Shown here in pieces: positions 26,201 to 36,300 of a stretch of 64,000 nucleotides of DNA (position 1 is its first letter; each line of letters opens with the position of its first letter). The notes under the pieces are model-generated. The model did not search any database, was not told the origin of the DNA, and worked only from the letters and a program-made list of their open reading frames with translations. Made by a program: the position numbers and the translations under genes. The DNA comes from Bugulina stolonifera (Eukaryota; Bryozoa; Gymnolaemata; Cheilostomatida; Bugulidae). The DNA is taken from the NCBI GenBank assembly GCA_935421135.1, contig OW285193.1, positions 8,736,496-8,800,495 of the forward strand. Direction: 5' to 3'.

Positions 26201-28500
26201 ATGAAGTGAGAAGAAGAGTAGAAGACTAGTTCAACATGAAAGTTACTTGCATGAGATTGCTCTATAAACTAGAATCCGAACAATTACACAGAGAAGAGCA
26301 ACACAGAGCAGACTAACACACAGTAGAGTAACACACAGTAGACTAACACACAGTAGTGCAACACACAGCAGCGCAACACACAGTACAGTAACACACAGCA
26401 GAGCAACACAGTAGATTAACACACAGTTAGATCATCATATTGACCTAGCAACGAAAAAGCGTAACAATAATATTAGATACATACTTGTGACATTTCTACA
26501 GATGTTTATACTCAGTTCATCATCACCTTCTTTTACTTGATAACTAGTGGTGTTAGTCAGGTCAGTGAGGTCAATCAGATCGTCATCTCTGTACACATAG
26601 CACGGTATCTGTGGCATCTTAGTCTCTGTTGTCACAACAGACCCTCGGCAAGCTATACGGGATTCCCATTCAAAGTAATACTTACCATTGGTTTGGTCGA
26701 GTAACACTGGTTTACCCTGTAACATTGGTAACATCAATTAATAGATAGATATCAATTACCATCTTCATTACTGATATGATAATGAGCAACTAAGACGTGG
26801 AAGTAGAAACTAATATAGATGATAAAGCTAACAACAATTCAATAGCTATTATTCAAAGTATATTGACAGTTATTTTTTCTTGCATAGTTTTTATGCTCAT
26901 TGAGAATCACATAAGTGTCTGTGGGCCTACTCTACTTTATTTGGCCATATTAGATACATTTTTGGGTATTACTTGGGTATCAAGTATTATTTGGTGAGGT
27001 TGCGAACTTTTACCTAGTGTAGCCAGATCAGTAGGACTTTGGCTTACTAAATCTCAAATAATTCTGATTGAACATAAAAAACTGATCAGTAAAAAAACAA
27101 TTGTAAGTACCCCCTTTAAAACCATAAACTGATGTGATGTTCATGTAAGAACATACATGCATAGGACTAAATCACACTGAATTCATTCTCCGTGACTTAA
27201 AGGGACTCCGTACATAAATGTGGCTACATCAGGTCAAAATGGGTGACACAATTTTTTTAAAGACTTTACACTGGGTCAGCTTCTTTACTCAGTTCCGACT
27301 AGTTCCCAAACCAGGCCCAGTTCTAACCAAAAAGATCAATGTTATTGTAAATAAGCATAGCAACTGATTCCAATGATGTGAAATATAACTATTAGCAGTT
27401 CTACTACATGAAGAGTAAAAGGATGCGAGAAGGAGAGAGCAGTATTTACCAAAGAGTTTGGGTCACAGGAGAAATAGAGAAAGACTGTGGGTGTATCTCC
27501 CTTCTTAAACGTCAGCATTATTTCTCCAAAACCAGTCTCTGTGGTACTGTCGTATTTATCGGCTAAGACAATGAGATGAAATATTATATTATAACAACAT
27601 TAGATAAGACTTATACTATTTATCAGATAAACATCTCCCAGAAACATTAAAAACCATACAATTCACAAATACTTCCACAACTGTTCTGTTTTACATTCGA
27701 CAGCCTTGTACCAAGATACTATGGTATATAAATTATCAAACAACATGCAAATGTATAAAAGAAATTCTACATACAGACCTACTGGTGTGTAGTAAGCTCT
27801 ACCTTTGTAAACATTGTGACCAAATGAGCCATAGAAATTAGATAAAATATTAACAAAGCAGTTTAGCAATTGGAAAGAATCAAAATTTGATTGGACTATG
27901 AGCGGTGTTGGGTACAGTATACTTGTATTGTACAGCACACAGTGAGGTTTTATACCGATAGAATAAAATCAATCTGAACTCTGTTTAAATACATATTTCT
28001 CTAACCAATATGAAAATAATGCATACAATGTAGAGTACTAAATAGCCTGCAGGGAGCGGACTAACTAAGACTAATAGCGGTATGTATTTACCTATTACAG
28101 TACCATCCTTAGACTTGATAGTACAGTCAGTAGTGCTGCCACTACATAGATTAAACTGGAAAGGGTCATTGGCTTGATGGAATGCATTTTTACTCCTGCA
28201 AAGAGAGAATTATTTTGTAGAATACTAACTAGCTGTATAACAAATGAAAGAGATATTTGTTTAGATCTACCATTTTAGCAGAGGAGTTTCAAATGCTCTA
28301 GATCCCTTAAGCAATAGATATTTTACAAATAATAAATATAGTTTGGTTAGGAAACTACTGAAAAATAGATCTTACCAGAAAAGATCCGATATACTATCTA
28401 GTGTGACTGCATCCGAGCCAACACAGCTATTTGCAGCATCTCCATGAGCCAGGCATAAACAGCTCATCAGCAACAGCCATATGTTGATCAAATGATTCAT
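409..28500 (-). CDS. IGF2R-like: CI-MPR/IGF2R-like multi-repeat receptor, 3' end off window
   Basis: This large receptor gene reads leftwards from an ATG at 28500 (context AAGATGA). I assembled 32 exons, each bounded by AG/GT, with every exon phase matching its neighbour; the sum is 4,808 nt or about 1,602 codons. Residues 1-20 form a signal peptide (hydrophobic LLLMSCLCLA). Eleven Cys-rich repeats of about 110-150 residues follow, and a twelfth starts at residue 1574. Each repeat has the pattern C...YDLS.L, then Y.I.(I/V)C, then AVC, then I.F.C, then Y.F.W.T..AC, which is typical of the mannose-6-phosphate receptor homology fold of CI-MPR. The vertebrate protein has 15 repeats, a transmembrane helix and a sorting tail; the last parts would lie left of this window. 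Known family role: carrying phosphomannosyl lysosomal enzymes from Golgi and surface to endosomes. Ligand residues are in the entries for repeats 3, 6 and 9. No stop codon or broken splice site was seen in the assembled exons. Confidence 0.9.
2115..3049 (-). CDS. Receptor exons 27-29: MRH repeat 10
   Basis: Repeat 10 (residues 1288-1429) uses exon 27 (2831-3049), exon 28 (2461-2604) and exon 29 (2115-2285). Landmarks are QVLDLSPL, YKLTIC, GAAVCEAT, IKFSC and YTFTWETSVAC. An acidic stretch (ADIDDDLDEEY) lies ahead of the first strand. No Gln, Arg or Glu of the contact set is seen. Confidence 0.83.
3373..4646 (-). CDS. Receptor exons 24-26: MRH repeat 9, possible third M6P site
   Basis: Repeat 9 (residues 1144-1281) uses exon 24 (4520-4646), exon 25 (3932-4130) and exon 26 (3373-3586). 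Gln1196 in GVCQI, Arg1241 in SKRNV (eight residues before the strand Cys) and Tyr1271 in CTYYISW are present. The nearest Glu is 1264 in VSEDP, giving spacings of 45, 23 and 7, so the Glu is slightly displaced from its place in repeats 3 and 6. Whether this pocket binds sugar is open. Confidence 0.82.
4520..7930 (-). CDS. Receptor exons 21-24: MRH repeat 8
   Basis: Repeat 8 (residues 988-1131) uses the end of exon 21, exon 22 (7011-7193), exon 23 (6525-6687) and the start of exon 24 (4520-4646). Landmarks are KTYDFSSL, IYYINIC, ATACMYD, LILMRC and LVLESPAAC. The basic run DPKKKK ends exon 22. The intron between exons 23 and 24 is mostly the 20-bp minisatellite. No sugar-contact set is present. 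Confidence 0.83.
4781..6205. repeat. 20-bp minisatellite, about 70 copies, intronic
   Basis: The unit is acagtacttacattgtacWt (W is A or T), repeated nearly perfectly for about 1.4 kb in the receptor intron between exons 24 and 23. One half-unit register shift occurs near 4890. Rare variants (acagtattta, gcagtactta, cattgcacat) mark internal higher-order copying. The unit has no stop codon in any of the three plus-strand frames, so the array mimics three very long ORFs that are not genes. Confidence 0.97.
7640..7775. repeat. CCATA/CCGCA-type simple repeat
   Basis: Pentamer-like units (accat, accgc, accac) run up to the edge of receptor exon 21 (7777), so the donor of that exon abuts the satellite. 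Confidence 0.85.
7777..16644 (-). CDS. Receptor exons 18-21: MRH repeat 7, split by the GPCR-bearing intron
   Basis: Repeat 7 (residues 855-980) uses exon 18 (16564-16644), exon 19 (15029-15155), exon 20 (8571-8633) and exon 21 (7777-7930). Landmarks are IKYDLSTLS, FFVGIC, DSAVCVKA, ITFLC and FQISTSLVC. Exons 19 and 20 both meet in phase 1, so the 6.4-kb gap between them is one intron of this gene although a whole GPCR gene lies within it. No sugar-contact Gln or Arg is present. Confidence 0.83.
8910..8915 (-). terminator. Candidate polyadenylation signal of the nested GPCR
   Basis: TTTATT on the plus strand reads AATAAA on the minus strand, about 305 nt past the GPCR stop and before receptor exon 20. 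Another lies at 8777-8782. Usage is inferred only from position. Confidence 0.3.
9219..12383 (-). CDS. Rhodopsin-family (class A) GPCR, complete, nested gene
   Basis: Six exons (12208-12383, 11325-11516, 10772-10919, 10264-10411, 9845-10021, 9219-9487) join in phase to 369 residues ending in a stop at 9219. Seen: an N-terminal N-G-T glycosylation site; TM1 with GNLLV; TM2 with NLSVVD; a TM3 Cys (HEVC) pairing with Cys in QCGPDYP before TM5; TM4 Trp (TASWV); TM6 with ICWTP; and TM7 with NSAINPFIY. The E/DRY motif at the end of TM3 reads YRY, which lacks the acidic residue. The tail has a Ser/His-rich stretch. The gene lies wholly within a receptor intron on the same strand. The family couples extracellular ligands to G proteins. 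I cannot name the ligand; amine-like, adenosine-like or orphan groups are possible. Confidence 0.92.
12384..15028. other. Intron/upstream region of the nested GPCR, no exon seen
   Basis: This stretch is intronic for the receptor and contains the 5' flank of the GPCR, including a short TGATGA simple repeat near 12430-12470. I saw no other coding exon or clear transposon. The GPCR promoter must lie here, but no convincing core element was recognised. Confidence 0.5.
16962..18741 (-). CDS. Receptor exons 14-17: MRH repeat 6, candidate M6P-binding repeat
   Basis: Repeat 6 (residues 707-843) uses exons 18567-18741, 18293-18402, 17689-17805 and 16962-17119. Seen here: Gln764 in ACQRT, Arg807 in TPRQT (eight residues before the strand Cys, as in repeat 3), Glu827 in RSEDANC and Tyr833 in CNYEIWW. 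The spacings are 43, 20 and 6. From memory, human CI-MPR domain 9 uses Gln1292/Arg1334/Glu1354/Tyr1360, spacings 42, 20 and 6. I infer a second phosphomannose site of the domain 9 type. The donor of exon 16 is GTTTGT, which is weak but keeps the phase. Confidence 0.82.
17440..17525. repeat. CCTAA/CCTAG-type tandem repeat
   Basis: Degenerate cctaacctaacctacctaac units lie in the intron between receptor exons 16 and 17. They resemble but do not match the metazoan telomere hexamer. Confidence 0.8.
18567..19937 (-). CDS. Receptor exons 12-14: MRH repeat 5
   Basis: Repeat 5 (residues 592-700) uses the rest of exon 12 (19755-19937), exon 13 (19229-19364) and exon 14 (18567-18741). Landmarks are YTYDFNSLS, FNPCKT, RVRYVC and VEVNTTLAC. 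The first loop has FCHG in place of the Gln. The motif before the last Cys is degenerate, lacking the aromatic W. The intron between exons 13 and 14 carries a long ACT/GCT trinucleotide array. Confidence 0.83.
18908..19136. repeat. ACT/GCT trinucleotide microsatellite
   Basis: About 230 bp of interrupted (ctactactg)n in the intron between receptor exons 13 and 14. It yields poly-Leu, Thr/Ala, Ser and Val ORFs in different frames that are artefacts of the repeat. Confidence 0.95.
19755..23558 (-). CDS. Receptor exons 9-12: MRH repeat 4
   Basis: Repeat 4 (residues 437-582) spans the end of exon 9, exon 10 (22947-23100), exon 11 (22289-22441) and the start of exon 12 (19755-19937). Landmarks are NVYDFSSL, AYINVCGA, SAAVCMKK, IYFAC and HAYTWFTPAAC. 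The first-loop Gln and the strand Arg are absent. The 2.35-kb intron between exons 11 and 12 contains a 22-bp tandem array and a small inverted-repeat element. Confidence 0.85.
20944..21105. mobile_element. Small inverted-repeat element (MITE-like)
   Basis: The left end (ttaacatttactaaatacgt then gataagaaa) is matched by its imperfect reverse complement at about 21074-21105. The element is about 160 bp with no coding sequence, and it lies in the receptor intron between exons 11 and 12. Confidence 0.5.
21791..22113. repeat. 22-bp tandem array, about 14-15 copies
   Basis: The unit is approximately atagattctataatatgtgg plus gt, drifting from ctgt to atgt variants along the array. It lies in the same receptor intron as the 20.9-21.1 kb element. 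Confidence 0.95.
23420..25391 (-). CDS. Receptor exons 6-9: MRH repeat 3, candidate M6P-binding repeat
   Basis: Repeat 3 (residues 282-431) uses exons 25229-25391, 24466-24679, 23849-23952 and 23420-23558. Seen here: Gln351 in ACQKK, Arg394 in VPRKT, Glu416 in GETDC and Tyr421 in CTYIFDW. The spacings are 43, 22 and 5 residues. From memory of the vertebrate structures, the four phosphomannose contacts are Gln348/Arg391/Glu416/Tyr421 in domain 3 (43, 25, 5) and Gln644/Arg687/Glu709/Tyr714 in domain 5 (43, 22, 5). I infer a functional sugar-binding pocket. This is the same ordinal position as the first binding domain of mammalian CI-MPR. Confidence 0.85.
24214..24285 (-). repeat. tRNA-derived SINE head
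   Basis: On the minus strand a pol III B box (gtgggttcgagtctc) follows an A-box-like stretch (tagtcactctggtc). Cloverleaf pairing is too poor for a working tRNA. The SINE body may extend left to about 24060. It lies in the intron between receptor exons 8 and 7. Confidence 0.5.
25229..26716 (-). CDS. Receptor exons 4-6: MRH repeat 2
   Basis: Repeat 2 (residues 153-271) runs from the second half of exon 4 (26485-26716) through exon 5 (25578-25741) to exon 6 (25229-25391). Landmarks are LIDLTDLTN, LSINIC, GAVCKQ, INFRC and HTIEWYTMEAC. It lacks the Arg eight residues before the I.F.C cysteine and the Tyr of the usual C.Y.F.W motif. It is probably a structural repeat. Confidence 0.85.
26281..26425. 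repeat. acacacagtag-type tandem repeat
   Basis: Imperfect units of about 15 bp built from gtaacacacagtagacta, downstream of receptor exon 5 on the genomic map, in the intron before exon 4. Confidence 0.85.
26485..28500 (-). CDS. Receptor exons 1-4: signal peptide and MRH repeat 1
   Basis: Exons are 28376-28500, 28092-28195, 27450-27562 and 26485-26716. Exon 1 encodes the signal peptide and the first Cys (residue 26). Repeat 1 (residues 26-137) shows FQFNLCSG, a FLYFSC strand and YYFEWESRIAC at its end. No Arg stands before the I.F.C-equivalent strand and no Gln is in the first loop, so this repeat is unlikely to bind phosphomannose. A possible 3' splice site (tttttag-like tract) about 27 nt upstream of the ATG suggests a noncoding first exon further right. 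Confidence 0.85.
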
Positions 28501-29914
28501 CTTTACTCCTCGGCACACATGTACACTAAAAGAAGTGAGCAAGATAAAAATAAAATATTCCAAAGGTTCCATCAGATTTCACTCTTAGGGTAGGCACACT
28601 AGACATACCAAAGATAACTTTTCAAATTAATAAAATTAGGCCTATCCGCAACAGTAATAGGCCTATAGCATGTCAACATATATTTCTTATTAAGTTGGGT
28701 TACACCCTAAATGGCTATGTATCACATAGTATAGTATAGCTGTTTTTATAATAATATTATTCTGTTAATCCATTGTATTTTATTTAGGCCCACTTATTCC
28801 TCAAAAGATTTAGCCTGATGTAGCCTAATGTTAACAATTATTAAATATTTGTACTACAACTATTCTATATAAAACAAAAGTAATTATTAATTTAAACTAC
28901 GACTATAATTTTATGATAACATCAGATCATTAGATTATTAAAATTATTTAATTTATTTTTATCTCCACGACCATTGACTGAGATCTGCTGTGTTTTCACT
29001 CCATCGTGTAGTGTAAAGTGTCAGTGTGTGGAAAAGAATTACAAGAGGCAAGACTCAAGAGTATTTATTTATTCACTAAGCTATTAGTTAAATATTAATA
29101 TTAATTTTAATTTAATTTATTTTTATTTTAGGAAAATAATTTCAATTGACTTGTTGGAATTACCCAATAAGAGTGTCACCTCGAAAATCAGTATAGATAC
29201 ACTATGATTATGATTATTACCACCCAAAAATGGACACTATAATAGCTTAGCTATCAATATGACAATAGAAAAACAACATGAGCATAACATGTAAATAGCA
29301 GAACTTGGTCTTGTGATCACCTCCTGACTCACTACCTTTTTATCGTTCGTTGGTCATGTGACTTCTATCATCAATTGAGAGTTGTCCTACCGTAAAAGCC
29401 AATGTAGCGCTGCTATTCCATATTTTACCAATACCTCTTCCATCTTTGACCTCTACTCATATCAAAACTATTTGTAATGGAGTCGAGAAAGTCAAGCTTT
29501 CAGTTCATATACTTATTAAAGTCACGGGGGTTTTGCGAACGTCTCAGTAGATGCTTACTATAGTTTGAGATTAAGTCTACTACATGTTACCTTGGATTTC
29601 GTCACACAATATTGCTTGATTCTCTGCCACATGTTCTTTTCTTTTGTTTATTTATTCTCAGAAATATAAATTAATCAGATTCGGATTGAGTAGAGGTAGG
29701 ACAGAGGTGAAAATTTAACTGCAAGATTTTAAACCCACGACGCATTCTTTCTAAGACAAAACTCGACTGGAATTGGATAGGATTTGTAGATGCTACAGAC
29801 ATTCACATTGAGACAAAGGGCGAGATAGATGTTTTATTATAAATTATTAAATAATAATTAATAATTATAATAACAATTATTGGGGTTGAAATTTGTTTTG
29901 AGCTACCCTACTGG
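28501..29914. promoter_or_regulatory. Divergent promoter interval between receptor and YRDC
   Basis: The receptor start (minus, 28500) and the YRDC start (plus, 29915) face away from each other across 1.4 kb of very AT-rich sequence. Both promoters should lie here, with probable 5' UTR exons. I recognised no specific element. Confidence 0.5.
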
Positions 29915-32895
29915 ATGAAACGTGTTTTACATTGGATAAGAATTCTTGCAGACCAGAGTAATTTCGCTTCAAGCTTAATGGGTACAATAACAGAGGCACA
30001 GACCGTACCTGGAGTTCATCTGCAACCAGTTTTCATCAATCCTGATGATGATCAAACACCTCCATTAATAACCGACTCTCCATCTTATTTAAATACTATT
30101 TTTGCATCAAGAAGTGCTGATATTGATTCACCACCATCTTGTCACCAAGGTGCTGCATCACATTCCCTCTTTAAATCTCAGCTCAAGTCGCAGAATCAAG
30201 ACCGTAATTCCTTCCATTATCATGACTATCAAAATGAAAGTTGTGGGACAAACAATGATTGTAGTATGACTCAACAGGGAGAGAGTGCTCAAGAGTTAAA
30301 GTTGAATATAAGGAAGAGTAAGTTATACTAAAATCTACTTGTTCATTTTAACTAGGCCTACTAATTACTAAACAAACTTTGGCTTTACAACATGAAGGAA
30401 AGATCACAGATGGGGGCTTAAGAGCTAAGGATTAATCATGTACCCAAACTTAGCCGAATCAATAATCACACTGAACTGTCCTAAAGGGAAGAAGGGGTGT
30501 ACTACATCTAGGCCTAGTGAACGGGTTGAACAGTAATCTAACTAGACTCAGTAATAGATGGTCTGTATTGACTGAACAAGACTGTCTAGCCTGCCTATGT
30601 GGCAGTCATGGTAGTAAGCGGCTCTGTACGTATTGCTTGATGGCGTCAAGTCTTTGTATCCTTTGTAGTCTTTGGGAAAAAGCATAGCAGATGTTTGTTG
30701 TTGTTTGCCCCTACTGGCGAGGGGGTCCCATTGCCTGGAAACTAGTCTGTATAGTTTCTACTGTTGGCTGGCTAAGAATTGAGAATATACCTAGAACACA
30801 ATGCTACTTGCTAGATTACAAAAAAAGGATTGTGTGCCACCCTTATGCCTTTCATCGCAAGTGAACTTCTTTAAATGCCTTGAGTTTTTATTTAAATATT
30901 CCGATATTGTTCATCTACAGTTATGGTATTTTAGATTGAGTCATAGAAAGAGAATAATAGTAGACCTAAGAAAAGTGTGTTTTATATTCTTTAAACTGTA
31001 GAAAGGGAGTGTAACAGTTAAGCTAGACTACATAGTAGCTTATCTTTACAGGTGTTCTAACAGAGTTGCCAATAGGCATTGAAGCTTTGAAGAATGGAGG
31101 AGTCATAGCCCTTCCTACTGATACAATATATGGAGTAGCAGCATTGGCACAGAACAAGCAAGCCATACACAAGGTGTATGATATCAAGAGACGAGTGGAG
31201 AGTAAACCACTGGCTATATGTGTTGGTAGCATCAATCAGGTTCACCAGTAAGTTACTCTACACTCCAATGATGACCAGTTGGAGTTGTCATTTCATGATT
31301 AGTTCTTAGTGTCAAATTGAAGGTAATAAATTACCACTCAGTATAATGATATACAGTAGTTTGTTTATAAGGATGTAAACTTGAAATATGCAGCTTTTCA
31401 AACAAGTTAGTTTCTGGGTGAAGCGTCACCTAAGCAAAGCACACTTTGGCTAACAGATTGAAAGCGATAGGCCCATGCTGATGGTTTGCCTAATTTTGGG
31501 CTCAGTAAGTTGTATCTAATTATGAGGCCTATACATGTACAGGTGTACATGTATGTATTAACAGAACCCTATATGGAAAGGACTGTATTGTTAAACTATC
31601 ATTATGATGTCTGGTGTTTACAGATGGTGCGAGGTAACAATAGAGGAATCACTATTGGATAGTCTACTTCCTGGACCTGTCACTCTTGTATTCCAAAGGA
31701 AGGACACTCTTAACTCGTCCCTTAATCCTGGCACCTCTCTGGTGGGCATTAGAATACCAGACTATCCCTTCATCCAGGCTTTGTGTAACGAGCTAGAGGA
31801 ACCCCTGGCTCTCACCTCTGCTAATATAAGTAACGGTCTCAGTCCAACATGTATAGAGGTAGGTCATCCACCGTCTTCTGTGTGTTTACAAACAAACAAA
31901 CAAATTCATAAAGCTGGTTCTTCGTAGTCTCTGATTGGTTGTTTAGATGTCAGAGAAGTCCACTGCTTTTTATGTATTACAAAGCACCCTATTACAACAA
32001 TATGTAAAGTGGAATATTATATCAATATCAGAATTAATAATGTTTTATTTCAAGTTGTCTTCTCCTAGACAGGCAACAAATGAAAAGCAGAACAATTTCT
32101 CAATGCTGTATACTTTATAATGCTATTCTTAACTGACGCATTCACCGATGTTGAACCTGTGCATTGGTCTGGTTGTATTTACAGGAGTTTACAGAGTTAT
32201 GGCCTAGACTTGGTGTAATCTACGATGGAGGGATACTTGGTAACAGTCCTTCTCAGAGACTAGGTTCTACTGTAGTGAATCTAAGTAGGTCGGGCTACTT
32301 CAGCATCATAAGACCTGGCAGGTGAGTCTATCCTGATAAGCATAATGTAGGTCTACTACATGCATATAATGCACTATACTATGAGTATATACTCTACTAC
32401 TAGTACAGGGTGCTACTCAAACAATAGACTCTCTGGTCTGAATTTCGATCTCTTGATTTCTGAAGACTGTGTAAATCAGAGAGTTATCTTCTCTCCAATA
32501 GACCGTATTTTATATGGCTTAGAAGTTGTCTGCTCATTACATTACCTTAGAATATTGTGTAATGTTCATGTTGGCATAAACATGAGTATTGGTTTTCCGA
32601 TAGTTGGGTTTGAATGGGGAAGCTTAACTAGACAACATGATAAATACCAGCTAAACTTCCGAATTTCATAGTTCAGTATATCACTGACCTAGAATTTGTA
32701 ACATATATGTCAACAGAGTGGTTTCTTCAGCCTTTGTACGAATTCTGACAGTTCCTGTTTTCCTAAGCTATGCTTTATTGTATTGTAGTAACACAACTGC
32801 AGTTACACATTTTAGCTTTTCTTTGTAGTGCATATGATGCCACCCGATCTCTACTACTGGAGCATGGGCTTATAGAGGATGTAAACATATCGTGA
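29915..32895 (+). CDS. YRDC: Threonylcarbamoyl-AMP synthase YRDC (Sua5/YciO/YrdC domain)
   Basis: Five exons (29915-30317, 31052-31247, 31624-31858, 32185-32321, 32829-32895) join in phase to 345 residues. The enzyme makes threonylcarbamoyl-AMP from threonine, bicarbonate and ATP for t6A at position 37 of ANN-decoding tRNAs. The YrdC domain starts near residue 137 with LPIGIEALKNGGVIALPTDT. It continues through KRRVESKPLAI, LLPGPVTLVF, VGIRIPD and the nucleotide-site TSANIS. It ends SIIRPGR plus a short helix. The first 134 residues are an unusual Ser/Pro/Asn/Gln-rich extension of low complexity, encoded by exon 1, whose phase fits the domain exon. A shorter protein from a later start cannot be excluded. 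Human YRDC has a mitochondrial-type leader here, and the start MKRVLHWIRIL is mildly amphipathic and basic. Confidence 0.93.
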
Positions 32896-33331
32896 CAGGA
32901 CAATACACCAACATCACAATATGTAGGAAATTGTTACCTGTTATATTTAGACCGGTATTATTACAGTCATGGCATACATCTGTATGCATAATCATGTTTA
33001 TATCTTCTCTCGATTCTTGGCTTATTAGTTTAATATAATTGTTTTACTTCTACTGCCAGCTCACAGTATTTTTGTAATTTTCTTAAATTTTGGCAAGAAA
33101 TGGGATGGTTCATTTCACCATAAACCTCTGTAAATCTGCTCCGTGGTATTATTCAATGACCAGTATATTATTGTATTTCTTGTATAATTACTTAAAAAAC
33201 AGTTACATGTTTATAAACGCAATCTCATAGTTGACAATAATCGCCTAAAATATATTCTGTGGTACCTACTAAATACTACTAGTAAACTAATATTTAAATA
33301 GCAATAATCTAAATCCAACACTATGAATAAA
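32896..33331. other. Convergent 3' interval of YRDC and the NHL gene
   Basis: These 436 bp hold the 3' UTRs of two genes that end towards each other. An AATAAA on the plus strand lies near 33323. No gene is seen. Confidence 0.5.
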
Positions 33332-36300
33332 TTAAAATGTTGATGATTGGCTATTTTTACTTCCTGTGCGGCCAGTAACTTGAAATCTGTTTGGAGTTTG
33401 TGGACGTTTGCTTGAGCCAGGGCGAAATCTGTGACAGTCGCACTCATTATAGCGAAATATTTTAAAGCAGTGAATGTTGTTAGTAGAATACTCTGTGGTA
33501 ATCAAATGACCTTCAGGTCCGGCTGCACATTGTTGTACCGAGCCACACCCATCAGTTGGTCCAATCAGTTGCTTCACTAGAGATCCCTTGTCAGTGAACA
33601 CCGACACCTAACAATTATATTTAGCGATAACATGGAATAATTTTTAAACTTAGATAACGGATACAAGAAACAATACTAGCCATGAATTATTAGCAAATTT
33701 TTTTAGATATTTTGACAAAAGCATAAGATAAAGTAACTTGATATATTTACATATTAGTGAAACCACTTTTGCACCTGAATTTATAATAATTGCTTGTGTA
33801 CCAATGCTCTTATATGCATATTTTACTTGACTGTCACCAAATTTGCCTTTTTACTGTACATATAGTACTGTTTACCTAACAAAAAGGTATGGAGTAATGT
33901 TTATCGTTTCTTTGTGGTCATGTTGTACTTACTTACTTTTATTGGCTTTGGTTATGGACTGCCAATATGTTGGACCAAAATGTATAAATAGTGGTGTTTT
34001 TCTAATGCTATCTCTCTTATATTATGTTTTTACACTGTGCCAATGCTTCTGGATACTTTGCAATAAATTTATTCCTATGCTACTATTATTTTTGGAGTGA
34101 TACTATTGGCTGGAAGACTCGGGACTCACTGTTGGAGTAAGAGTGCTATTGTGCACTCACACTGACCAATGGGGCCCAAGTATGCTCAGTGGGAGATTGA
34201 AGTATAAAGGTGGGCACTGTCGTCAAACATGATTTTCTGCGCTTGCGATATAAAATTTGAAATAGCAATAGTTTCTTGATTATCAGTTGGGGGTGTCATC
34301 ATTTCCGTAGCAAGCTCAACGAATTTTGTTGACACTGGGTGGCTTTGTGAAACTATGAGAATATTTAAATTTCTGGATCACCTAGTGTGCCAGAGGGCAT
34401 TAACATGCCTATTATTAAAATACAGTCATGTTGGAACATTTAAGTAACAAACTTGTTCAAGCTACATGTAAGTTGTCCTCTCAGTAAAGAGAGGATAATT
34501 CCAGTGGTATCTACCAGCTACCACATTACATTTAAACAGACAACTTCAATGATTCTATTATTACACTGAATTGGAATATGTGACAGTTGAAATTCTGTTC
34601 TATAAAATGTTACCTAACTGTTATTCAACATAATAGTAGCCTTCGAAACAGTGGGCAGATTGGGGTATGAAAATGAAAAAATAAAGAAATACATGTAACT
34701 CTAAAAATGACTCACTGTGTGGTTGAGCGAATCACATATACAGATATGTCCGTTGAGAAGAATGTGAATACCGGTAGGAACACAGGCTAATCCATCTTCT
34801 GATCCACAAGGTTCAAATTTGCTCAACAGATTTCCATTGTAGTCGAATGTCTTGATTAGCCTATCAGTTGGATCACAGACTATAATAGTATTCCACATCT
34901 CATTAATGCCGATGTATATTTGACCTTCAACCTGCCGGAACAAATAGCACACAAGTATAGTGACAAGTCATGTTTCTTCCTCACTTGATTCTGATCATGT
35001 TTACATTGAACAACTGTTAGTTGATTGGGTCATATAGTTTTAGTATCGTTAGATCAGTGTTTGCTGCTGGTGACAAAGGAAACACTATTTTTATCTGCAG
35101 GACTAACGTGCATGTTTGACTTATAAAATATTCTACCAACGAATCTCCTAAGGCTGCTCTCCAATGTACTTCACCTGACATTGTCTTCAGTCTGTTGTCA
35201 TATAATTTTAATAGGATATTATAATTAGTTGTTTACCTGTGACCAATATTTGTTACAATCCTTGCAAGCTGTTGCTATAGAGTATTGGTTACCAATTATT
35301 GCGTTGCCTCAAATAAGAATAAATTCAAAGCATGACAACTCCAGTTAAACCTTGCTGACGCTGTATAGCTCTTACTGAGTGGATAGATTTGGAAGGACGG
35401 GTTGCTGTTATCACCGAATAGCAAATAAATACATAGCGTTTAGGATCCCAGAAGCATAGCTCTGTTTGTGTGTAAGAGACATAATTACCTGCTCTTGCTT
35501 AGGAAAGGTAGAAAACCTATTGACAAGGACACCTCCTCTCCTGTATACTTCTATCGTCCTCTTAGTCGTTCCAACAATCACATTATAATAGATGTCTACG
35601 GCAACCGCACATGGTTCATCGTTAGTGTAAAATTTGTCTTTAAATAGTTTCCTTCTGGTAAATGTTTGTATTCGCTTGTTTAACCTGTCAGCGACCACTA
35701 CTTCGTCATTTGAGGTCACTGCAACACCTATACAGTGGCAAGAGTAAAGAGAGTGGTTAAATGTTGCACCAGTTATACTAGAGCAGTGTGTACATTTTGT
35801 TATTATGCTCATAGAGTTATCTCCTCCCTAGGTTGAATATAGGTCTAAGTCTGTGCTGAACAAATTAAAGGCCAACTACATGTAGTAGTGTATAAGCAGT
35901 TGGAAAAAAACATAATTCAAATACCATGATCCATAGGGCATGTGCATATCTTTTTTTATAGATAATTGAACGTATTCATTGTGATAATTGTATTACATTA
36001 TTACATATACGTAATTAAATGAGTTATAGGAAAGACCGATATACACTCTTCAGGCTTACCAAGTCTCCCTGATTCCGCAGGGGACTCCACGATTTTCAGC
36101 TCAAATTTTTGTACCCCACCCCACCCAAGATTAACACCCCCACACAAATACTGAATCTCCCTGATTTTCATCAGTCGAACTTGGCAAGCCTGACACCATT
36201 TATCTGTATTTTTCTATTTCCGGCATACTAAGGCATGCATCCAGCTCCTAAATAATCACACTGAACTTACTGGTTGGCGTATTGAATTCTCCGTCTGCAC

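Noticed and set aside
26797..26997. Hydrophobic 66-codon plus-strand ORF
   Set aside because: It is intronic on the opposite strand of the receptor, with no splice partners or recognisable family.
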